A stretch of DNA of 29,216 nucleotides from Candidatus Methanomethylophilaceae archaeon. Its GTDB lineage: Archaea > Thermoplasmatota > Thermoplasmata > Methanomassiliicoccales > Methanomethylophilaceae. Within the stretch, counting starts at the first letter, position 1; each line of letters begins with the position of its first letter. Below the pieces are notes generated by a model. It saw only the letters and a list, made by a program, of their open reading frames with translations. It did no database searches and was not told where the DNA came from. Positions 24,801 through 29,216 of the stretch are shown here, one piece after another. The stretch is taken from positions 1 through 29,216 of the forward strand of contig JAEDJU010000001.1 of assembly GCA_016296195.1 (NCBI GenBank), given 5' to 3'. The position numbers were made by a program, and so were the translations under genes.

Positions 24801-26590
24801 TGAACGGAGGGATGCTCCGCATCGACGGAAGATACACCCTGCCGTTGATCGAATGTCTGGGTCTGTCCGCGGATGAAGACAGGATCGTGGCAAGCACGGA
24901 ACTCTCCGGCGAGGACTCCCTGGGTGCTATCTCCAAAGCACTGGGTATAGAGGTACGCGCAAGGGCCATCTCACGCATAGGCATGAGGATGGGCAGGCCC
25001 GAGAAGGCCAAGGACAGGAAGGGTGCACCAGTACAGCACGGTATATTCGCAGTCACCAACGAGGTGAACAACAAGAAGGACATCATCGCCACCATCGATG
25101 ATCTGAAGCGTGTATCCAGCAACGACAACAAGGACAAGCTGATCTCGCCGGTGATGGGAAGAAGGTCCTGTCCTCAGTGCGGAGGCGTAACGTTCCGTAC
25201 CTGGTGCAGGAACTGCGGTTCACACACCAACCCGGAGAAGATGAGCGACGTCAGGGACAAGATGAGCGTCGACATCATCCGCGAGATGGACGAGGCCGTC
25301 AAACTCCTGGGAGTACGCAGACCTCCGGAGGTCAAGGTGTTGGAGGCCCTGACATCCAAGGCCAAGGTACCCGAACCCATCGAGAAGGCCATACTCAGAC
25401 AACTGTACGATCTTGGAGTGTACAAGGACGGTACCATCCGTTTCGATATGAGCGATATCCCCATCACGCACTTCCGTCCGAGAGAGGTGGGTATGAGCGT
25501 GGAACAGGCACACCAGCTCGGATACGTACATGATATGGACGGCGATCCGCTCACCGACATAGAGCAGATGTGCGAACTGAAGGTACAGGACGTCATCCCC
25601 AACATAGAATGCGGAAGATATCTGGTACAGATAGCAAAGTTCATGGACCATCTGCTGGAGAAGTTCTACAACCTCCCCAGATTCTACAACGTGGAGAAGC
25701 CGGAGGACCTTATAGGTCACCTGACCATCGGTCTCGCACCTCACACATCCGGAGGCATCCTGTGCCGTATAATCGGATACACCGAGGCGAGCGGATGCTA
25801 CGCGCACCCGTTCTTCCACGCATCCAAAAGAAGGAACTGCGACGGTGACGAGGACTGTCTCATGCTACTCCTGGATGGTCTCATCAACTTCTCCAGAGCA
25901 TACCTCCCGGACAGGAGGGGAGGACTCATGGATGCACCTTTGGTTCTGACCACCAGACTGGATCCCAACGAGATCGATAAGGAGGCCCAGAACGTGGACT
26001 GTCTCAGACGCTACCCCAAGGAGTTCTACGAGGCCGCCATGGAGCTAAAGGATGCCAAGGACGTGGAGAAGGTCATGGACCTCATCGCCGGTCGTATCGG
26101 TACCATATATCAGTACGAGGGACTCGGATTCACGCTCAACACCAACGACATCAACGAAGGTCCCAAACACTCCGCGTACACGACATTGGAGACCATGAGG
26201 GACAAGATGGACGGTCAGCTCAGTCTGGGTAAGAAGATCCGTGCCGTGGACGAGAAGGATGTGGCCATCAGGGTCATCGACAAGCACTTCATGCCGGACA
26301 TGATCGGAAACCTCAGAAGCTATTCCGCCCAGGGTGTACGCTGTGTCAAATGCGGTACCAAATACAGACGCATCCCCCTCACCGGAAGGTGCACCACGTG
26401 CAACAACGAACTCACGCTCACGGTTCACGAGGCGAGTGTCAGGAAGTATCTCGAAGTGTCCAAGAACATCTGCGAGAAGTACGACCTCCCACAGTATACC
26501 CGGGAGCGCATCATGATCCTGGAACTCAGTATGGATTCCCTGTTCAACAGCGACAAGGTCAAGAAGTGCACACTGTCCGACTTCTTCTGA
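21887..26590 (+). CDS. polC: DNA polymerase D large subunit DP2, enlarged by an internal repeat array
   Basis: DP2 is the catalytic subunit of the archaeal replicative polymerase PolD. Canonical parts are clear: the N-terminal region with FAGPIRAAGGTAQ (145-157), CDELDGPIAV (372-381), FGEFCENNHFLIPSGYP (416-432), GVPLHPDYNLFW (821-832), RMGRPEKAKDRK (1034-1045) and the active site NCDGDED (1317-1323). Two zinc sites are present (C1095/C1098/C1107/C1110 and C1486/C1489/C1502/C1505). The extreme C-terminus, KCTLSDFF, resembles a PCNA-binding motif. At 1567 residues it exceeds the usual 1100-1300. The excess lies at about 446-800 and 905-1000 and consists of diverged repeats. No intein splice motifs are visible, and the active site is uninterrupted. 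The small subunit DP1 is not in this window. Confidence 0.97.
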   Translation: MPELVYSEEMGEYFRKLAEDNERCYDIARKARRMGRDPENKVEVPQAEDLASRVEKLLKDYDVKGIAETIRKLTDKYKNRELVSLYVAKEMAKRDMGSKEKSLDTAIRAGLAVLTEGILVAPLEGLADTKIGINDDGTEFVDLVFAGPIRAAGGTAQAMSVLLADVVRTEIGIGEYKPTEAEVDRFIEEIPLYKMCQHIQYSPSAEEIKLIVGRCPIMIDGEGTEKMELSGFRDLPRIKTNQVRGGACLVVAEGMCQKASKLQKHVKKLGLKGWEFMDEYLSMKGAAVATDSGPRSVHPSEKYLKDIVAGRPIFGHPSRVGGFRLRYGRARTAGLASLAFCPASMYIMDEFPALGTQLKIERPGKACVVTPCDELDGPIAVLNNGDLVQCQTSDEARTVRSDVFEITDNGEVLVPFGEFCENNHFLIPSGYPIEWHVQEIEDALKPLPEDWHPADPTASADRDTAYSLKMRLLKEGTCRDGFVRIPVCDDVTVLESIGAPYTLDDGNIILDKDATETVLLDLMVVHDGDGLVRLEWTPPADVLDWNALSEPVKQDIRGRILIGSIPCMKGTLHTLKNDVPTLSLIGAEFTENENKVSLKEEATKRLLSDLGLSMDGENVSESSEPPTDLLGWSKIGPSVKEAWTESITTGRDIIYSNGTLSFPLSYGRQLDIIGMEYMEIEGSLRLSVNNTVTLLSDLKLKYDDTEERLVRYEDKPPDTVFKWGKAGKAKDKWADRIISGKDMTLSDGRLIIPSYTERTLFSLKVPYMTDKGELGIAFEDADPLLENLGLYRYKRWVKQILPDDWEHPTYDRAKEMSRTYGVPLHPDYNLFWNDIPLGDLVSLRGFIASEGRLEDGCLTMPLNEDAAMLLKLGVGFTYVSGNIRLDTDSSNRLLKDLGLYYDEDKETVGDTGSMPEVSVLSWSSVPDGIRDRMRSDILSERATGFHLKGKLVVIPCGSQKKTLETLGAIHKVNGGMLRIDGRYTLPLIECLGLSADEDRIVASTELSGEDSLGAISKALGIEVRARAISRIGMRMGRPEKAKDRKGAPVQHGIFAVTNEVNNKKDIIATIDDLKRVSSNDNKDKLISPVMGRRSCPQCGGVTFRTWCRNCGSHTNPEKMSDVRDKMSVDIIREMDEAVKLLGVRRPPEVKVLEALTSKAKVPEPIEKAILRQLYDLGVYKDGTIRFDMSDIPITHFRPREVGMSVEQAHQLGYVHDMDGDPLTDIEQMCELKVQDVIPNIECGRYLVQIAKFMDHLLEKFYNLPRFYNVEKPEDLIGHLTIGLAPHTSGGILCRIIGYTEASGCYAHPFFHASKRRNCDGDEDCLMLLLDGLINFSRAYLPDRRGGLMDAPLVLTTRLDPNEIDKEAQNVDCLRRYPKEFYEAAMELKDAKDVEKVMDLIAGRIGTIYQYEGLGFTLNTNDINEGPKHSAYTTLETMRDKMDGQLSLGKKIRAVDEKDVAIRVIDKHFMPDMIGNLRSYSAQGVRCVKCGTKYRRIPLTGRCTTCNNELTLTVHEASVRKYLEVSKNICEKYDLPQYTRERIMILELSMDSLFNSDKVKKCTLSDFF
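23231..24865 (+). repeat. Six diverged tandem protein repeats inside DP2
   Basis: Six units share one pattern: a Pro/Trp-containing start, a helix ending in I, a short beta pair (G-x-L-x-IP), then L-x-x-LG, a second beta pair (G-x-I-x-L) and a closing LLxDLGL-like helix. Units lie at residues 449-523, 537-612, 625-700, 716-790, 831-899 and 915-993. Their ends are spaced 89, 88, 90, 109 and 94 residues apart. The fifth unit follows GVPLHPDYNLFW, where ordinary DP2 carries one such module; the others look added. Nucleotide identity between units is low, so the expansion is old or fast-evolving. Confidence 0.8.
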
Positions 26591-26635
26591 TCCATCCGCT
26601 ACGATGCGGGAGTCATCATGTGAGTTTGGCGGAAC

Positions 26636-26653
26636 GTCACCGTTCGAGGTGAC
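26636..26653 (+). terminator. Hairpin downstream of polC
   Basis: GTCACC pairs perfectly with GGTGAC around the loop GTTCGA, 46 nt after the polC stop. No strong T-run follows on the plus strand, so a role in transcription end or RNA stability is only suggested. Confidence 0.35.
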
Positions 26654-26699
26654 CTCCGGGGAATATGATTCATCCCATTTGATGAAATAATAAAAGATA

Positions 26700-26712
26700 G
26701 GGGATTACCCCC
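26700..26712 (-). terminator. Terminator-like hairpin after rpoD
   Basis: On the minus strand GGGGG pairs with CCCC across TAAT, starting about 10 nt after the rpoD stop and followed by the T-rich TATCTTTTATTATTTC. It is a good candidate for the end of the S13-S4-S11-rpoD transcript. Confidence 0.6.
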
Positions 26713-26721
26713 GAAATCGTT

Positions 26722-27576
26722 TCAAGCCTTTTCGGCGAACTCTGCGCTCTGGACGCGAAGCTCCTCTGCGAACGTCTTGGCGTTGTCGGCGAGGATCTCG
26801 GTCGCCTTGTCGAGCACCTGCTGCGCGGTCAGGGATCCGTCGGTCTCGAATTTGAACACGAAGTTCCTGTCATCGGACTCGATCCTGATGGCTCCATTTC
26901 CGTTCTCCTTGCAGGCGTGACAGAAGATGCACTCATCGGGACGTACGACAGCGATCTTGCCGTCCACGACCTCGAACACGTGTCCGGGGCATCCCTTGAG
27001 CACATCCTTGATGACATCTTCGTCATCGATGTCGCGCTCCAGGGTCACCTTGGGGCGGTACTTGTAACCGACACCGTTGGCGACCTGCCACTTGACGTGG
27101 GTACTTGCGGTACCCATGACCGCATGAGCGTAGATGAGCACGGACTGACGGTCCGCCAGCTCCACGATGGGGATGTTCTCATCCTTCACCCTGAAGTCGG
27201 GGGAACCGAGAGGCTCCATGTCTCCGGAGTACACCGTACAGGGACCGCTCTTCTTCAGAAGGTACATGATCTCGCAGTTGGGACAGCCTTCGCCACCGCA
27301 TGCGCAGTCCTTCTGGTATCCGAAGAGGTCCAGGTCTGTGGGTATGGGGACCATACCAAGTCTGTGGGCAATGATCTCGTCAAACAGAGGGGTTACACTC
27401 TCGAACTCCTTTCCGTCCACGTCGATGGGACCGAGGTGGAACTCCACCTTGTCGATGGCCATCTTGGGGATATCGGAGAGCATGGTCCTCCTGAGGGCGT
27501 TAGCCTTGGAGGGCGTGGAGTTCTTGAGGATGAATTTACACTTCCTCTCTGCCATCTCGAGTATCTCTATGTCCAT
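26722..27576 (-). CDS. rpoD: RNA polymerase subunit D (Rpo3), Fe-S type
   Basis: This is the alpha-like assembly subunit that pairs with subunit L. The 284-residue protein has the N-terminal dimerisation motif PSKANALRRTMLSDIPKMAI, then a cysteine-rich CACGGEGCPNC insert. It also has the ferredoxin-like domain with GCPGHVF and DECIFCHAC, four cysteines enough for one 4Fe-4S cluster as known in many archaeal D subunits. The C-terminal helix ends the protein at normal length. GGAGGT stands before the ATG, 12 nt after the S11 stop. It is the last gene of its operon here. Confidence 0.96.
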   Translation of the reverse strand: MDIEILEMAERKCKFILKNSTPSKANALRRTMLSDIPKMAIDKVEFHLGPIDVDGKEFESVTPLFDEIIAHRLGMVPIPTDLDLFGYQKDCACGGEGCPNCEIMYLLKKSGPCTVYSGDMEPLGSPDFRVKDENIPIVELADRQSVLIYAHAVMGTASTHVKWQVANGVGYKYRPKVTLERDIDDEDVIKDVLKGCPGHVFEVVDGKIAVVRPDECIFCHACKENGNGAIRIESDDRNFVFKFETDGSLTAQQVLDKATEILADNAKTFAEELRVQSAEFAEKA

Positions 27577-27588
27577 GGTCAGACCTCC

Positions 27589-27978
27589 TCAGACCCTGCG
27601 TCCCCTGCGTCCGCCCTTCTTCTTGGTACCGTCGTGAGGTACGGGAGTCACATCCTCGATGCGACCGATCTTGAGTCCTGCCCTGGTGAGGGCACGGATG
27701 GCTGCCTGGGCTCCGGGTCCGGGGGAAGTGGATCTGTTTCCTCCGGGTGCGCGGACCCTGACGTGGATACCGACGAACTCCTTCTCCTTTGCAACATCGG
27801 CGACACGCTCTGCGGCCCTCTGAGCGGCGTAGGGCGAAGACTCGTCCTTTGCCTGCTTGACGACCATTCCTCCGGTCGCTTTGGTGATGGTCTCTGCACC
27901 GGTGATGTCGGTGAGAGTGATCATGATGTTGTTGTAACTGGCGTAGATGTTAGCGATTCCCCACTTAGGTGCTGCCAT
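27589..27978 (-). CDS. rps11: Small-subunit ribosomal protein S11 (uS11)
   Basis: This is a protein of the 30S platform. The 129-residue product starts [17 protein letters not shown] and shows the family segments [25 protein letters not shown], the [23 protein letters not shown] core and a basic RRGRRV tail. The ATG at 27978 is preferred to the in-frame GTG two codons upstream (27984), which lies in the GGAGGAG ribosome-binding site and overlaps the S4 stop. Confidence 0.97.
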   Translation of the reverse strand: MAAPKWGIANIYASYNNIMITLTDITGAETITKATGGMVVKQAKDESSPYAAQRAAERVADVAKEKEFVGIHVRVRAPGGNRSTSPGPGAQAAIRALTRAGLKIGRIEDVTPVPHDGTKKKGGRRGRRV

Positions 27979-27980
27979 AT

Positions 27981-28586
27981 TCACTCCTCCTGAGCGCCGT
28001 CGTCGGCGTTGTCATCAGCGACCTGTGCGGCCCTGGTTGCCTGGTTCATGGCGGCCTGCTCTGCAGAGATCCTCATCGGGTGCATCTCATCGGTGTAGGG
28101 GGATGCGGGGTTGAACTCGATGGTGGTCTCCTCGTTCCTGGTGACGATGTAACCGGGGACGGTGACCTTGTGGCCGTTCATGAAGATGTGTCCGTGGACG
28201 ATCATCTGCCTTGCCTGTCCGATGGTGGAGGCAAGTCCCTTCTCGAATACGAGGGTCTGAAGCCTGCGTCCGAGGATGTTCTTCTCGGTGAGGGTCAGGA
28301 TGTCGTTGAGGGTCGCTCCCTCGAGAGGAAGGACTCCGATGCGTCCGCACTTGTTGAGGAGCGCGTCTGCCTCCTTCTTGGCCTGTGCATCTCCTCCCCT
28401 GAGGAGTGCCTGAAGCTCCCTTGCCTGCTTCCTGTAGTTCCTCAGGACGGACTGGGCCTTCCAGACCTCGGTCTTGTTCTTGAGACCGTAGCTCTTGACG
28501 AGCACGACCTCTGCCTTGATTCTCTCGCCCTGCCAGGGGTGTGACGGGGTGTCATAGGACCTGCGTGAAAACTTTGGATCTCCCAT
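27981..28586 (-). CDS. rps4: Small-subunit ribosomal protein S4 (uS4)
   Basis: It binds 16S rRNA early in 30S assembly. The 201-residue protein begins [18 protein letters not shown], the usual archaeal start, and carries the S4 RNA-binding domain around [20 protein letters not shown] and [17 protein letters not shown]. The last 35 residues form an alanine-rich acidic tail ([17 protein letters not shown]), longer and more acidic than in many relatives. The gene starts 10 nt after the S13 stop and ends 2 nt before the S11 start. Confidence 0.97.
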   Translation of the reverse strand: MGDPKFSRRSYDTPSHPWQGERIKAEVVLVKSYGLKNKTEVWKAQSVLRNYRKQARELQALLRGGDAQAKKEADALLNKCGRIGVLPLEGATLNDILTLTEKNILGRRLQTLVFEKGLASTIGQARQMIVHGHIFMNGHKVTVPGYIVTRNEETTIEFNPASPYTDEMHPMRISAEQAAMNQATRAAQVADDNADDGAQEE

Positions 28587-28596
28587 TCAAAACACC

Positions 28597-29076
28597 TCAT
28601 GCCTTCTTCTTGCTGACACCCATGGTGAGTCCGCGGCGTCCGTTGGACCTGGTCCTCTGACCCCTGACCTTGTGGTGTGTCTCGTGCCTGATTCCGCGGT
28701 AACAGCGGATCATCTTCATTCTGTTGATGTCGTCCTTCTGGAGGATGTCGAGGTCGTTTCCGAGGAGGTGCATGTCGCTTCCGGACTCGTAGTCGTTCTG
28801 CCTGTTGATTGCCCACTCGGGTGCGTACTCCACATACTTGGTGACGAGCTGCTCGAGCTCTGCGACCTTCTCATCGGAAAGGGAACCGATCTTGACTGCG
28901 GGGTCGATGTTGGCCCTCTTAGCGACGATCTCGGCAACCCTCTTTCCGACACCCTTGATGCTCTGAAGACCGATGACGGTCCTCTTCTGACCGTCGATAT
29001 CGCTGTTGGCGATACGAACGATGAAGTTGAAATCCTCATCTTCGGTCTTCTTAGGCTGGATATCCTTCTTTGCCAT
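28597..29076 (-). CDS. rps13: Small-subunit ribosomal protein S13 (uS13)
   Basis: This is a head protein of the 30S subunit that contacts the P-site tRNA and large subunit. The 159-residue protein has a short lysine-rich N-terminal extension. It then has FIVRIANSDIDGQKRTVIGL, the helix-hairpin SIKGVGKRVAEIV, and the C-terminal CYRGIRHETHHKVRGQRTRSNGRRG... tail that binds rRNA. GGAGGA precedes the ATG. It heads the operon S13-S4-S11-rpoD, the standard archaeal order. Confidence 0.97.
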   Translation of the reverse strand: MAKKDIQPKKTEDEDFNFIVRIANSDIDGQKRTVIGLQSIKGVGKRVAEIVAKRANIDPAVKIGSLSDEKVAELEQLVTKYVEYAPEWAINRQNDYESGSDMHLLGNDLDILQKDDINRMKMIRCYRGIRHETHHKVRGQRTRSNGRRGLTMGVSKKKA

Positions 29077-29187
29077 TGTTCATTCCTCCGTAAATGTTCC
29101 CCTCCCATGGGGAGGAAGCACTCAAGTGCCGAACCGTCAGGTTGGCACTCTCAGTTTACGTCTTTCGACGGGTCCTGAGTTTACGTG
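29077..29187 (-). promoter_or_regulatory. Structured 5' leader of the S13 operon
   Basis: From the predicted start near 29187 to the S13 ATG the message would have about 110 untranslated nt. In minus-strand order it holds two copies of ACGTAAACT(C/G)AG (29186-29175 and 29161-29150, 25-nt period). Next comes a hairpin GTGCC-AACC-loop-GGTT-GGCAC (29126-29148), then a second stem built from CCTCCC/GGGAGG sequences around 29097-29117, and last GGAGGA before the ATG. Most leaders in this window are short or absent, so autogenous control is a reasonable inference. Confidence 0.5.
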
Positions 29188-29206
29188 TATCGTCGGAACA
29201 CATCAT

Positions 29207-29216
29207 CCTTATTAAA
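29207..29216 (-). promoter_or_regulatory. TATA box of the S13 operon
   Basis: The minus strand reads TTTAATAAGG at the very end of the window. The purine-rich BRE expected upstream lies beyond the edge. Initiation would be near 29187. Confidence 0.5.

Noticed and set aside
29097..29117. CCTCCC/GGGAGG stem near S13 as a terminator of an upstream gene
   Set aside because: It lies in the predicted S13 leader, just before the start codon and after the TATA box, so a leader structure is more likely.

Overview
This window reads as part of the chromosome of a methanogenic archaeon. The information-processing genes are archaeal (PolD large subunit, RNA polymerase subunit D, S13-S4-S11, L10e, RNase P Rpp21, Dph2). 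The lipid genes are those of ether-lipid archaea (mevalonate kinase, geranylgeranyl reductase, a tetraether-synthase-like radical SAM protein). An MtxX/methanogenesis-marker-4 protein points to methanogenesis. A Thermoplasmata-type methanogen such as Methanomassiliicoccales is my best guess, but that is an inference from overall character, not from a marker I can prove. Coding DNA is GC-rich with AT-rich intergenic spots. Promoters carry clear TATA boxes, and several genes look leaderless. I see no insertion sequence, CRISPR array, rRNA or credible tRNA.

Layout. 253-1419 (+): an Mrp/NBP35 Fe-S carrier ATPase followed directly by a NifX/NifB-like small protein. 5493-1416 (-): a tight operon of L10e, Dph2, MtxX, QueD, QueC and QueE, joining ribosome, EF-2 diphthamide, a methanogenesis marker and the preQ0/archaeosine pathway. 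5800-6801 (+): an unknown protein. 6879-8761 (+): Rpp21, a CRM/YhbY RNA-binding protein and seryl-tRNA synthetase. 9948-8824 and 10414-10079 (-): an HD hydrolase and a small Cys-cluster protein. 10698-13344 (+): aminotransferase, unknown acidic protein and mevalonate kinase. 16691-13703 (-): tetraether synthase, ferredoxin and geranylgeranyl reductase, a membrane-lipid maturation operon. 16825-20847 (+): a giant membrane-anchored exported protein with a lamin-tail domain. 20893-26590 (+): a NOG1-type GTPase overlapping the PolD large subunit. 29076-26722 (-): S13, S4, S11 and RpoD behind a structured leader.

The most unusual feature is in the PolD large subunit (DP2). It is 1567 residues, against about 1100-1300 in the family. 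The excess is not an intein. It is about six diverged tandem copies of an ~80-90-residue module, one of which sits where ordinary DP2 has a single copy. Other points worth a look are the two-hairpin, direct-repeat leader of the S13 operon, paired GTTAAC sites between the divergent lipid and surface-protein promoters, and structured intergenic DNA at 13345-13702.
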